Shown piece after piece: positions 29,558 through 39,109 of a stretch of DNA of 64,000 nt. Made by a program: the position numbers and the translations under genes. Every line of letters begins with the position of its first letter. Position 1 is the stretch's first letter. The notes under the pieces are model-generated. The model searched no databases and was not told where the DNA came from. It saw only the letters and a list, made by a program, of their open reading frames with translations. The stretch is from CAVVEQ01 sp963747315. GTDB taxonomy: Bacteria > Chloroflexota > Anaerolineae > Anaerolineales > Anaerolineaceae. The stretch lies in assembly GCA_963747315.1 (NCBI GenBank), contig CAVVEQ010000013.1, positions 124,001 to 188,000 on the forward strand. The letters run 5' to 3'.

Positions 29558-29732
29558 AAAGTGCATGACTTACCGAGAATCTAGGCGGAAATTCCCGAGC
29601 CAGGTCCGCAATCGCTGCAGAAAATGCGGTCGCCCGCGTGGTTATATGCGCCGCTTCGGTCTGTGCCGAATTTGTTTCCGCGAACTTGCCCTGGATGGCC
29701 AAATTCCAGGTGTGACCAAGTCTTCATGGTAA
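29550..29732 (+). CDS. rpsN: 30S ribosomal protein S14 type Z
   Basis: Short zinc form of S14, 60 residues, starting MAKKCMTYRESRRKF at 29550 inside the rplE end. CRKC and CRIC form the zinc site, and IPGVTKSSW is the conserved C-terminus. Confidence 0.97.
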   Translation: MAKKCMTYRESRRKFPSQVRNRCRKCGRPRGYMRRFGLCRICFRELALDGQIPGVTKSSW

Positions 29733-29751
29733 GCCAATCCGGAGGTAGGAA

Positions 29752-30168
29752 ATGAGTGTAGTGAATGATCCAATTGCTGATATGTTGACCCGAATCCGGA
29801 ATGGCGTTATGGCGGGCCAATCCGTGGTTGCGATGCCCAATTCGAAGATCAAGGCAGAAATTGCCCGGATTCTGAAGGAAGAGGGCTTTGTGGAAGGCTT
29901 TGAGGTTGTGGATGGTGATAAACCGACCCAAACCGTCCTGCGTATCAAATTGAAATACGTGGGTGAACGGCGTGAGCGGATTTCTGTGATCACCGGTCTT
30001 GTTCGGGTGAGTACACCCGGACGCCGGGTTTACACCCGCAAGATGGATATCCCCTGGGTTCTTTCGGGGATGGGTGTTTCCATCATTTCCACACCCAAAG
30101 GTGTTATGACCGGTCAACGGGCACGCCAGCTTGGTGTTGGCGGGGAAATCCTGTGCAAGGTCTGGTAA
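29752..30168 (+). CDS. rpsH: 30S ribosomal protein S8
   Basis: S8, 138 residues, intact (MSVVNDPIADMLTRIRNG ... GGEILCKVW). The RNA-binding STPKGVMTGQRARQLGVGGE block is present. In E. coli S8 is the repressor of the spc operon. Confidence 0.97.
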   Translation: MSVVNDPIADMLTRIRNGVMAGQSVVAMPNSKIKAEIARILKEEGFVEGFEVVDGDKPTQTVLRIKLKYVGERRERISVITGLVRVSTPGRRVYTRKMDIPWVLSGMGVSIISTPKGVMTGQRARQLGVGGEILCKVW

Positions 30169-30186
30169 TCCAGGAGGTATAGAAAA

Positions 30187-30735
30187 GTGTCCCGCATTGG
30201 AAGATTACCCGTAACAGTACCGAGCGGTGTGAACGTGCAGATCAACGGCTCCGAGGTCCATGTAAAAGGACCCAAGGGCGAGTTGAAACGAGTTTTCACC
30301 CCGAGCATTGATATCAAGCTGGAAGGCGATAACATTCTTGTGACGCGCAGTTCCGAACTCCCCCAGGTTCGTGCCTTACATGGCACAACCCGGGCAGTCA
30401 TTCAGAACATGGTCACAGGGGTCTCCACCGGCTTCACCAAAGTCCTCGAAATCGATGGCGTTGGATACCGGCCAGATATGGAAGGCAGCACCCTGGTTCT
30501 TTACCTGGGTTTTTCCCACCCTGTCCGCATCGAAGCCAGCGAAGGGATATCCTTCGAAGTTGATACCAAAGCCCGCCAATTCAAAGTCATGGGCTACAAT
30601 GCCGAAACAGTTGGCCAGGTGGCAGCGGATATCCGCAAGATTCGCCCACCAGAGCCCTACAAAGGTAAAGGCATCCATTATCTTGGTGAAAAGATCCGTC
30701 GTAAAGCCGGCAAGTCCGCCAAGACCAAAGCATAA
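30187..30735 (+). CDS. rplF: 50S ribosomal protein L6
   Basis: L6, 182 residues, intact; GTG start with AGGAGG 10 bases upstream. (M)SRIGRLPVTVPSGVNV at the start and IRPPEPYKGKGIHYLGE near the end are family signatures. Confidence 0.97.
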   Translation: MSRIGRLPVTVPSGVNVQINGSEVHVKGPKGELKRVFTPSIDIKLEGDNILVTRSSELPQVRALHGTTRAVIQNMVTGVSTGFTKVLEIDGVGYRPDMEGSTLVLYLGFSHPVRIEASEGISFEVDTKARQFKVMGYNAETVGQVAADIRKIRPPEPYKGKGIHYLGEKIRRKAGKSAKTKA

Positions 30736-30751
30736 GAGCAGGTGATTTGAA

Positions 30752-31120
30752 ATGGCAACCAACAATAAACGAGAATCACGCATCCGCCGGCACGAACGTG
30801 TCCGTAAATACGTCTCTGGCACCGATGAACGCCCGCGCTTGGCCGTTTTCAGAAGCATTTCGGATATTTATGCCCAGGTGATCGATGATTCCAAGGGTAT
30901 TACCCTGGCTTCAGCATCCACCATTGATAACGAGCTGAAGGGCAAACCGCTGGCAAAAAAAACCAAAACCGAACAAGCAAAATTGGTCGGTTCCCTGGTG
31001 GCGGAGCGAGCACAGAAAAAAGGGATCAAGAAGGTCGTTTTTGACCGGGGCGGATTCCGTTATATGGGCCGGGTTAAGGCGCTGGCAGATGCTGCCCGCG
31101 AAGCCGGCCTGGATTTCTAA
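30752..31120 (+). CDS. rplR: 50S ribosomal protein L18
   Basis: 5S rRNA-binding L18, 122 residues, intact. RPRLAVFRSISDIYAQVIDD and KKVVFDRGGFRYMGRVKALAD are conserved. Confidence 0.97.
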   Translation: MATNNKRESRIRRHERVRKYVSGTDERPRLAVFRSISDIYAQVIDDSKGITLASASTIDNELKGKPLAKKTKTEQAKLVGSLVAERAQKKGIKKVVFDRGGFRYMGRVKALADAAREAGLDF

Positions 31121-31149
31121 GATAGATGAGACGAAGTTGAGGTCTTCTT

Positions 31150-31681
31150 ATGGAAATGATGGAATACCAACCCCTTGAGCAGGTTTTTGACGAGCGTGTC
31201 ATCGAGATCGCCCGCGTGGCAAAAGTTGTCAAAGGCGGCCGTCGCTTTCAATTCCGCGTGACAGTAGTCGCAGGTGATAACCACGGTAAAGTGGGTATCG
31301 GCATCGGTAAAGCCAACGCTGTCCCGGATGCGATGCGCAAAGCCACCGAACGGGCGCACAAAAACATGCGCTCCGTCGTCACCTCTGGCACAACCATCCC
31401 GCATGAAGTGACCGGCAAAGTTGGCGGTGCGGTGGTTCTATTGAAACCGGCATCCGCTGGAACAGGCGTCATCGCCTCCAGCGGCGTCCGCGCTGTATCT
31501 GGAAGCTGTGGGTATCCACGATATTCTCAGCAAATCACTGGGCAGCTCCAATCTTCTCAATATCGTCAAAGCCACCTTTGGCGCTCTCGACCAGCTCAAA
31601 TCTCCGGAGCAGGAAGCTATCCGCCGCGGGAAAACTGTCCGCGAAATGATGCCCTTCTGGGAGCGGAGGAAGAATGGCTAA
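31150..31681 (+). CDS. rpsE: 30S ribosomal protein S5, one-base insertion
   Basis: S5, about 176 residues when repaired. VVKGGRRFQFRVTVVAGD and GIGKANAVPDAMRKA are normal. An extra T at 31498 breaks SSGVRAV from LEAVGIHDILSKSLGSSN; the protein then runs to MPFWERRKNG and TAA 31679-31681, overlapping the rpmD start. Confidence 0.94.
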
Positions 31682-31877
31682 AAAGAAAGTTGAAAGCAAG
31701 AAACTCCAGGTTACCCTGGTTAAAAGCCCGATCGGCAACCCGGAACCGCAAAAAAGGACCGTCAAGGCACTCGGTTTGCGCCGGTTGCACCAGACCGTCA
31801 TCCACAACGACACCCCTGCATTGCGGGGCATGCTGGATAAAGTCCGACACTTGATTGTTGTAGTTGAGCAGGATTAA
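31674..31877 (+). CDS. rpmD: 50S ribosomal protein L30
   Basis: L30, 67 residues, intact: LQVTLVKSPIGNPEPQKRTV followed by LGLRRLHQTVIHNDTPALRGM. It overlaps the rpsE end by 8 bases. Confidence 0.95.
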   Translation: MAKKKVESKKLQVTLVKSPIGNPEPQKRTVKALGLRRLHQTVIHNDTPALRGMLDKVRHLIVVVEQD

Positions 31878-31879
31878 AC

Positions 31880-32333
31880 ATGAACTTGAACGAATTGAAA
31901 CCGAACGAAGGCTCAAAAAAAGAGCCCAAACGCAAAGGTCACGGCATCTCCGCCGGCCAGGGAAAAACCGCCGGCCGTGGAACCAAAGGCCAGAACTCGA
32001 GAGCCGGTGAGACCGGCCACCTATACCGCCAGGGTGGAAACCTGCCGTTCTTCCGCCGGCTGCCCTTCATTCGCGGCGAGGGATTCACTCCCGCCCAACC
32101 GGGTGGAATACAATGAGGTAAATTTGGACAGGATCGCAAAATTCCCGGCCAAAAGCGTGATCACCCCGGAGGAGCTGGCAAAGGAAGGCATGCTTCACCG
32201 ACCCGGAAACCCCGTTGTAGTTCTGGGGAAAGGTGAGATCAAGAACCCTATTACCCTCAAGGTGCATCGTATTTCCAAAACAGCCAAAGCAAAGATCGAG
32301 GCTGCGGGCGGTACGGTGGAATTAATCGCATAA
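31880..32333 (+). CDS. rplO: 50S ribosomal protein L15, one-base insertion
   Basis: L15, about 150 residues when repaired. The Gly-rich N-terminal part (RKGHGISAGQGKTAGRGTKG) is normal; an extra G at 32093 breaks RGEGFTP from PNRVEYNEVNLDRIAKF. The C-terminal half runs to GGTVELIA. Confidence 0.94.
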
Positions 32334-32362
32334 TCTGGAATTCGAATTAAGGAGCCTCATTC

Positions 32363-33692
32363 ATGAAGCGTTCAGCCTGGCGCTACCTCTGGAAGTCAGA
32401 AGATATCCGCAACAAATTGCTGATCACATTTTTATTGTTGATCATCTACCGTTTTGCGGCCAATATCCCTGTTCCGGGGGTCGACCGGGCAGTGGTGGCC
32501 TCCCTGGCAAATTCCGGCGGCGCAGCGGGCACACTGTTCAATATGCTCGACCTGCTTTCCGGAGGTACGGTATCCAATTTTTCGATCCTGGCGATGGGTG
32601 TTTATCCCTATATTACCGCCCAGATCATCATACAGCTTCTTGCTCCGATCATCCCTGCACTTGACCGGCGTTTGAAAGAGAATCCCCGGGAAGGGCAGAA
32701 GTTCATGGAAAAATGGACCATGCTCCTCACCATCCCGATGGCTGCCCTCACCGCAGTCGGACAGATCAACATATTTAATTCAATGCTGCGCGGACAGTCG
32801 ATCCTCTATTATGATCCCGGATTCAATCTACCAACCATTACCACAGTGGTGAGCATGATGGCAGGTACGCTTTTTGGCATCTGGATCGGGCAATTGATCT
32901 CCGAGTTTGGTATTCCCAACCAGGGTCTTTCGCTGATCATTTTCTCCGGTATCGTAGCGAGTATTCCTTCCAATCTGTTCAGCATATTCCTGGATAGACA
33001 AAATGGCTGGTGGTTATTCATCCTGATCGTCGCGCTGCTGGTATTTACGATCTTCGCGATCATCATTGTTCAACAAGGCCGGACGGTTTGTCCCGGTGCT
33101 CTTCCCCGGAAGGCGTGTTGGCAACCGCATGTCCATGCCGGTGCGCAGCAACCTGCCCCTCATGGTCAACATGGCAGGCATGATCCCGCTTATCTTCGCC
33201 CAGTCCTTCCTGACTTTCCCGGCGATCCTCGCATCGTTCTTCATAAATTCTGATGTGGAGTGGGTGGCAAATTTCGCCAATACCATCTACAATGCGTTCA
33301 GCGGACAGGGTCCGTTCTATGCCCTGATTTACTTTATTCTGGTAGTGGCATTCACTTTCTTCTACACTGATGTTCTTTTCCAGCAGCAGAATTACGGTGA
33401 AAGCCTGAAGCGCCAGGGAGCCCGAATCCCGGGTGTGACCGTTGGCGAGGCGACCCAGAAATATCTTTCCAAAGTACAGCGGCGTATCACCTTCCCGGGT
33501 GCGTTTTTCCTCGGGTTTGTTGCAGTGCTGCCTTATGTCCTGCGGTTGATCCTTCCTGTGGCTAATTCCTCCACAGTCTTCCTTGTTTCAGCAGCCGGCT
33601 TGCTGATCGTGGTGGGTGTCGTCCGCGATACCTTCAACATCATTGATGCCGAGCTGAAAATGCACGGCTACCAGGAAAAGTTGATCCACTAG
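32363..33692 (+). CDS. secY: preprotein translocase subunit SecY, one-base insertion
   Basis: Core of the Sec channel, about 442 residues with ten hydrophobic segments when repaired. An extra A at 33083 breaks AIIIVQQGR from RFVPVLFPGRRVGNRM, the conserved cytosolic loop before TM7. NMLDLLSGGTVSNFSILAMG (plug and TM2 region) and the C-terminal DAELKMHGYQEKLI are present. It precedes adk as in most spc operons. Confidence 0.94.
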
Positions 33693-33697
33693 GGTGG

Positions 33698-34352
33698 ATG
33701 ATGTCAATGTATATCGTACTGCTCGGCCCACCCGGGGCTGGAAAAGGCACACAGGCCGAGGTGATTTCTGAAAAATTCGGATTGATCCACGTCTCCTCTG
33801 GAGACCTGTTCCGGGAGAACATTAAAAACGAAACCGATCTGGGAAAATTAGCCCAGGGTTATATAAACCGCGGCGAGCTGGTTCCCGATGACGTGACCAT
33901 CGGTATGGTCAAAGCCCGCTTGATGCAGGCGGATAACCTATCCGGTGCGCTGTTGGATGGATTTCCGCGAACTCCTGCCCAGGCTGAGGCGCTCGGAGAA
34001 ATGTTGCTGGGATTGGGAGCCGCAATCAAAAGTAGTTCCCTATATTGCGGTTCCGGAAAAAGTGCTGATCGAACGGCTTTCCGGACGGTGGACCTGCCGG
34101 GAAGGTGGCCATATTTACCACAGTCTTTATATCCGACCTGCAAAACCAGGTATGTGTGATGTGGATGGGTCCGAACTTTACCAGCGGGATGACGATAAAC
34201 CGGAAACGGTTACAAATCGCATCACTGTCTTCAACAGGCAGACACAACCACTGATCGAGTATTACCGCGGGAAGGGGCTGCTGGTGGAAATTGACGGCAC
34301 CCAGGAGATCGGGAAGGTTACAGCCGACCTGATGAAAGCGATCGAAGGGTAG
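33698..34352 (+). CDS. adk: adenylate kinase, one-base insertion
   Basis: ATP + AMP to 2 ADP; about 217 residues when repaired. GPPGAGKGTQAE is the P-loop and LLDGFPRTPAQAEAL follows. One extra A in AAAA (34028-34031) breaks GLGAAIK from VVPYIAVPEKVLIERLSG. It has the long LID form (TCREGGHIYH ... CDVDGSELYQRDDD), in which two of the four zinc cysteines are Gly and Asp, so zinc binding may be weak or lost. Confidence 0.93.
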
Positions 34353-34360
34353 AATCGCAA

Positions 34361-35137
34361 ATGAGCTGGGAGCGGAATATCACGATCAAGAGCGAAAAAG
34401 AGCTCAAGATCATGCGCCAGGCAGGCAGGATCAACGCGGAAGCCCTGGCAGCCGTAAAGGCGATCATACAGCCGGGAGTTACCACAGCGGATTTGAATGC
34501 TGCCGCGGAAGAAGTATTAAAAAAGCACGGAGCTTATTCGCCCTTTAAAAATTATCCCGGCCCGTATCCTTACCCGGCGAGCACCTGCGTGAGCGTAAAT
34601 GAAGAACTTGTTCACGGCATCCCGGGCAAGCGCAAACTGAAAGAAGGCGATATCGTTTCGGTGGATTGCGGAACTGTATTTGAAGGGTTTGTTGGGGATT
34701 CTGCCTTCACCGCCGGTGTCGGCGAGGTCTCCAAGAAAGCCCGGATGATCCTCGAAGTAACCGAGAAAGCCCTGGCGATCGGGATCAGCCAGATGGTTCC
34801 GGGAAAATATACCGGTGATATTGGTCACGCCATCCAGCAATGGGTGGAGGAAAACCAAATGAACGTGGTACGCGAGTACACCGGTCATGGGGTAGGCAGG
34901 TTGATGCACGAAGGACCGCAAGTGCCCAATTACGGTTTCCCCGGCAGGGGAGTCCTTTTGCGGGCAGGGATGACCATCGCGCTGGAACCCATGGTGCAGA
35001 TGGGCACCTACCTGACGAAGGTGATGCCCGATCAGTGGACAGTCTGTTCCAGGGATGATTCGCTCGCCGCTCACTTTGAGCACAGCGTGGCGATCACAGA
35101 GAACGGCCCGGAAATTTTGACCCTCCCGGGGGATTGA
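34361..35137 (+). CDS. map: type I methionine aminopeptidase
   Basis: Removes the initiator Met; 258 residues, intact. Metal ligands are in SVDCGTVFEGFVGDSAFT (two Asp), GHGVGRLMHEGP (His), ALEPMV (Glu) and HFEHSVAI (Glu region). It follows adk by 8 bases. infA, which usually comes next, is absent; rpmJ follows after 87 bases. Confidence 0.96.
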   Translation: MSWERNITIKSEKELKIMRQAGRINAEALAAVKAIIQPGVTTADLNAAAEEVLKKHGAYSPFKNYPGPYPYPASTCVSVNEELVHGIPGKRKLKEGDIVSVDCGTVFEGFVGDSAFTAGVGEVSKKARMILEVTEKALAIGISQMVPGKYTGDIGHAIQQWVEENQMNVVREYTGHGVGRLMHEGPQVPNYGFPGRGVLLRAGMTIALEPMVQMGTYLTKVMPDQWTVCSRDDSLAAHFEHSVAITENGPEILTLPGD

Positions 35138-35224
35138 AAAATCCTCCTAGACGGAACCGGTAAGAAAAGTTATAATCAAAACTTTGGTGATTGGTAACAG
35201 AAAGAAAACAAGGAGTAGCAGGTT

Positions 35225-35338
35225 ATGAAAGTTTCACCATCCATTCGAAAGCGCTGTTCCAAGTGCAAGATCGTACGGCGAAGTGGCCGTTTGTTCATCA
35301 TTTGCGAAAATCCAAAACACAAGCAGCGACAAGGATAA
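35225..35338 (+). CDS. rpmJ: 50S ribosomal protein L36
   Basis: A 37-residue protein, MKVSPSIRKRCSKCKIVRR followed by ICENPKHKQRQG. The zinc ligands Cys, Cys, Cys and His are present (C+ form). A TATAAT-like element at 35171-35176 lies upstream without a clear -35. Confidence 0.96.
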   Translation: MKVSPSIRKRCSKCKIVRRSGRLFIICENPKHKQRQG

Positions 35339-35344
35339 GGAATT

Positions 35345-35734
35345 ATGGCAAGAATTGAAGGTGTTGATCTTCCGCGTACCAAGCGGATCGAAATAGCCCT
35401 GACCTACATCTTTGGGATCGGACCCACCCGTGCCCGTAAAATCTTAACGGACACCAGGGTTGATCCGGATGTGCGCGTGAAGGATATGACTGAAAGCGAC
35501 GTCAACCTGCTGCGTGAATATATCACCAAGAATTACAAGGTCGAAGGCGATCTCCGCCGCGAAGTTCAGATGAACATCAAGCGGTTGATCGAAATCGGTT
35601 GTTACCGTGGGATGCGCCACCGCCGGAATCTTCCGGTTAACGGGCAGCGCACCCGTACCAACTCCCGCACCCGTAAAGGACCGCGCAAGACCGTTGCCGG
35701 CCGCGGGCGCCGTCGTGGAGCTACCAAGAAATAA
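35345..35734 (+). CDS. rpsM: 30S ribosomal protein S13
   Basis: S13, 129 residues, intact (MARIEGVDLPRTKRIEIAL; GCYRGMRHRRNLPVNGQRTRTN). It follows rpmJ by 6 bases. The 109-base gap to rpsK has no gene. Confidence 0.97.
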   Translation: MARIEGVDLPRTKRIEIALTYIFGIGPTRARKILTDTRVDPDVRVKDMTESDVNLLREYITKNYKVEGDLRREVQMNIKRLIEIGCYRGMRHRRNLPVNGQRTRTNSRTRKGPRKTVAGRGRRRGATKK

Positions 35735-35843
35735 ACTGCCAGGAGCTTGTTCGGGAGGGACCTCTCACCCCGCGGCTACCCGATTGCAGGCTCCAAGCAG
35801 ATTTATGGTTCAGATTTGTTAAGTTGAACGACGAAGAGGTATT

Positions 35844-36248
35844 ATGGCTCAAACAGTAAGATCAACGAGACGCACAAGCACAACCCGCAAGACAAAGCGC
35901 GCCTTATCGACAGCGCAGGTGCATGTTTTTGCATCCTTCAACAATACCATCATCACCGTGACGGATGAGCAGGGCAGCACAGTTTGCTGGGGCAGTTCAG
36001 GGTCAGCCGGTTTCAAGGGTTCGCGCAAGAGCACGCCTTTTGCTGCGCGCCTTGCTGCCGAACAGGCCATCAAAGCTGCCCAGGCTATGGGGATCCAGGA
36101 AGTGGACCTGATCATCAAGGGACCCGGTCCTGGCCGCGAATCCGCCATCCGCGCCGTTCAGGGGATGGGCTTGAAAGTGCGTTCCATTTCGGATATCACC
36201 CCGGTGCCGCATAACGGCTGCCGCCCTCCGAAAAAACGCCGCGTCTAG
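35844..36248 (+). CDS. rpsK: 30S ribosomal protein S11
   Basis: S11, 134 residues, intact. ASFNNTIITVTDEQGSTVCW and the C-terminal DITPVPHNGCRPPKKRRV are conserved. Confidence 0.97.
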   Translation: MAQTVRSTRRTSTTRKTKRALSTAQVHVFASFNNTIITVTDEQGSTVCWGSSGSAGFKGSRKSTPFAARLAAEQAIKAAQAMGIQEVDLIIKGPGPGRESAIRAVQGMGLKVRSISDITPVPHNGCRPPKKRRV

Positions 36249-36266
36249 AAAAGAGAGAGGAAATAT

Positions 36267-36905
36267 ATGGCACGATATCTTGGTCCGGTCTGTCGTTTAT
36301 GCCGGCGTGAAGGTGAAAAATTGTTTCTTAAGGGTGAACGCTGTTTCACCCCTAAATGCGCGTTCGAAAAACGCAGCTTTGCCCCAGGTCAGCACGGAAA
36401 AGGCAACCAGGGCCGCAGCGAACGCGAATCGGATTATGCGCGCCAGTTGCGCGCCAAGCAGCGCGCCCGCCGGGTATATGGCGTTCTTGAACGCCAGTTC
36501 CGCCGGAATTTCGCATTTGCTCAGCACAAGCGCGGCATGACCGGTCTCAACCTTCTCCAAACTTTGGAGCTTCGTTTGGATAACGTGGTCTTCCGCATGG
36601 GATTGGCTGCCAACCGCAGTGAAGCCCGTCAGCTGGTGAACCATGGCCATTTTCAGGTGAACGGGCAATCCTCCGATATTCCCTCCATGCTTCTGAAGCC
36701 GGGGGATTCGATCGCGGTGCGCGAAAATTCGCGCGGGAATGCTTTTTTCAAGGTCCTGCCGGACTTTGCCGAAAAACGAAATTGCGCCGTATGGCTGGAT
36801 CGTGATCTGAAGAGTCTTTCCGGACGCGTTTTACGCCTGCCCGAGCGAAGCGAGATCGACGGCAGCTTGAATGAGCAACTCATCGTTGAATACTATTCAC
36901 GCTAA
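36267..36905 (+). CDS. rpsD: 30S ribosomal protein S4
   Basis: S4, 212 residues, intact, with four N-terminal cysteines (CRLC, C, C: zinc form) and the S4 domain LDNVVFRMGLAANRSEARQL. In E. coli S4 represses the alpha operon. Confidence 0.97.
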   Translation: MARYLGPVCRLCRREGEKLFLKGERCFTPKCAFEKRSFAPGQHGKGNQGRSERESDYARQLRAKQRARRVYGVLERQFRRNFAFAQHKRGMTGLNLLQTLELRLDNVVFRMGLAANRSEARQLVNHGHFQVNGQSSDIPSMLLKPGDSIAVRENSRGNAFFKVLPDFAEKRNCAVWLDRDLKSLSGRVLRLPERSEIDGSLNEQLIVEYYSR

Positions 36906-36956
36906 GCCTGGTGATCCTGTGAGAAAAGTGATTCATTCAATGGAAAGGGGTCGATC

Positions 36957-37922
36957 ATGTGTGCTATGAACAGCATGGTAACGCCTAAAGTCGAACGGGA
37001 TGCTGAAGCCCGTAATTATGGCAAGTTTGTGATCAGCCCTCTGGAGCGCGGATTCGGGGTTACTCTTGGCAATGCGCTCAGGCGAGTTCTATTATCTTCG
37101 CTGGATGGCACGGCTATCACCTCTATTCGTGTTTCGGACGTACTGCACGAGTTCAGCGATATTCCTGGCGTCCGCGAAGATGTCATCCAGGTGTTACTGC
37201 AGATCAAGCAGATCCGCTTGGTGATGCATGAGGGCGATATTGCCCACCTGCACCTCGATGTGCGCGGTGAAGGTGTTGTGACCGCAGCAGATATCCAGAC
37301 CCCGGCAGAGGTAGAGATCGTCAACCCGGACCTTTACCTGTTCACGGTAAATGACAGCAAAGCCCGCCTGGAGATCGATATGACGGTGGAACATGGCCGA
37401 GGTTATTCACCAGCCACCGACCGCAGCGGAAAGCTGCCAATTGGCGATTTACCGGTGGATGCGATCTTTACGCCGGTAAAACGGGTGAATTTCAATGTCT
37501 CGGCTGCCCGCGTTGGGCAGAGTACCAATTATGATAAATTGACCCTCGAGATTTGGACCGATGGCACTATCACGCCTGAAAAAGGCCTCGGTAACGCTTC
37601 AAAAGTCATGATCGATCACCTGCGTTACATCTCCGGGATCAGCGAAGAAATCCTTCCTATCAGCGTGGAGAAGGAAATCATTGGGACCGGCCTGACAAGC
37701 GAAGCCGCCGAAACCCCCATCGAAAATCTTGATCTTTCAGTGCGCGTGTTCAATTCTTTGAAGCGCACCGGAGTGACCACAGTTGGGGATGTTCTCGAAC
37801 TACTTGCCAAGGGTGATGACGCAGTCATGTCCATCCGCAATTTTGGCGAGAAAAGCCGTGACGAGCTGGTGGACAAAATGCGCGAAAAGGGCTTTTTGGA
37901 AAAAGAGAAGGACGTGGAGTAA
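36957..37922 (+). CDS. rpoA: DNA-directed RNA polymerase subunit alpha
   Basis: Alpha subunit, 321 residues, intact. N-terminal dimerisation domain contains PLERGFGVTLGNALRRVLLSS; the C-terminal domain contains NLDLSVRVFNSLKRTGV and IRNFGEKSRDELVDKM. Several Met codons are near the start (36957, 36966, 36975). Confidence 0.97.
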   Translation: MCAMNSMVTPKVERDAEARNYGKFVISPLERGFGVTLGNALRRVLLSSLDGTAITSIRVSDVLHEFSDIPGVREDVIQVLLQIKQIRLVMHEGDIAHLHLDVRGEGVVTAADIQTPAEVEIVNPDLYLFTVNDSKARLEIDMTVEHGRGYSPATDRSGKLPIGDLPVDAIFTPVKRVNFNVSAARVGQSTNYDKLTLEIWTDGTITPEKGLGNASKVMIDHLRYISGISEEILPISVEKEIIGTGLTSEAAETPIENLDLSVRVFNSLKRTGVTTVGDVLELLAKGDDAVMSIRNFGEKSRDELVDKMREKGFLEKEKDVE

Positions 37923-37927
37923 GAACA

Positions 37928-38305
37928 ATGCGACATCAAGTATCTGGATATCGACTTTCACGCGGAAAAGATGAGCGGACCAGCTTGCGAAAGACCATGA
38001 TCTGCCAACTTTTCACGCATGAACGGATTAAAACCACCAAAACCAAGGCGAAAGCCATCCGCGGTGATGCCGAAAAATTGATCACCCTTGCACGTAATTC
38101 AAGCAAGGGAAGCGATATTGAAAAGGTGAATGCCCGCCGCCTGGCTGCCGCTGAATTAAACAACCCCGAGATCGTCAAGAAATTATTCGATGAGATCGGC
38201 CCGCGGTATGAGACCCGCAATGGTGGATATACGCGTATTATGAAACTCGGGCCACGCCTCGGCGACGCCGCCGAAATGGTAGTGCTCGAGCTTGTTGAAG
38301 GTTGA
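37928..38305 (+). CDS. rplQ: 50S ribosomal protein L17
   Basis: L17, 125 residues, intact (MRHQVSGYRLSRGKDERTSL; RYETRNGGYTRIMKLGPRLGDAAEM). It follows rpoA by 5 bases. Confidence 0.97.
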   Translation: MRHQVSGYRLSRGKDERTSLRKTMICQLFTHERIKTTKTKAKAIRGDAEKLITLARNSSKGSDIEKVNARRLAAAELNNPEIVKKLFDEIGPRYETRNGGYTRIMKLGPRLGDAAEMVVLELVEG

Positions 38306-38329
38306 TCCTACCGGTAACCCCGGATAGGA

Positions 38330-39109
38330 ATGGCACATTACAAACTTATTCTTGCGTACGACGGCACCCGGTTCCTGGGATACCAGAGACAGGGTTCCAG
38401 GCGAACGGTGCAGGCAGAGCTTGAATCCGCGCTGAAAAGCATTGGGTGGCAGGATCGAACGGTGATTTCCGCCGGACGGACTGACACCGGGGTTCATGCC
38501 TCCGGGCAGGTAGTCACATTCGACCTGGTTTGGCAGCACAGCCTGGCAGAACTGCAGCGGGCGATCAACGCGAACCTACCCGAGGATGTTTCCGTCAGGG
38601 AGATCAGCGAAACCCCGGCGGAATTCCATCCGCGGTACGATGCGAAAGCTCGCACCTACCGATACCGGATCTTCGTGGATGAGACGCGCGACCCGCTCCG
38701 TGAATACACGGCCTGGCGAGCCTGGCCTGAACCGGATCCCGCTTTGCTGAAACAGGTTGCCGACATGGTCATCGGGCAGCATGATTTCAAAGCTTTCGGC
38801 CGGGCGATGGAAAAAGGCGAGAGCACCGAGAGGATCATCTGGGAATCCAGATGGGAGACTGCCGAAGGGAAGGAATGGGTGTACGAGATCAAGGCCAACG
38901 CCTTTCTCTACCACATGGTTCGGCGGATCGTCTTCCTGCTCGTAAGAGCGGGGCAGTGCAGGGTCTCGATCGATGATCTGCGGAGCGCGGTTCTGTCCGG
39001 GAAAAAGATACTCCCGGGTCTGGCTCCACCAAACGGCCTGACCCTCGTACGGGTTGATTACGCTGAAGATACGCAGGAATTAGGATTTAGGCTATTACAG
39101 AAAGTGTGA
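38330..39109 (+). CDS. truA: tRNA pseudouridine synthase A
   Basis: Makes pseudouridine 38-40 in the tRNA anticodon arm; 259 residues. AGRTDTGVHASGQV holds the catalytic Asp; RTYRYRIF and FLYHMVRRIVFLLV are typical. It lies between rplQ and rplM, its usual place, and overlaps the rplM start (GTGA). Confidence 0.96.
   Translation: MAHYKLILAYDGTRFLGYQRQGSRRTVQAELESALKSIGWQDRTVISAGRTDTGVHASGQVVTFDLVWQHSLAELQRAINANLPEDVSVREISETPAEFHPRYDAKARTYRYRIFVDETRDPLREYTAWRAWPEPDPALLKQVADMVIGQHDFKAFGRAMEKGESTERIIWESRWETAEGKEWVYEIKANAFLYHMVRRIVFLLVRAGQCRVSIDDLRSAVLSGKKILPGLAPPNGLTLVRVDYAEDTQELGFRLLQKV

Noticed and set aside
21606..34352. Widespread programmed +1 frameshifting in ribosomal genes
   Set aside because: No shared slippery sequence, many neighbouring genes are intact, and the extra bases are patchy; sequence error explains it more simply. 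Kept only as a testable alternative.
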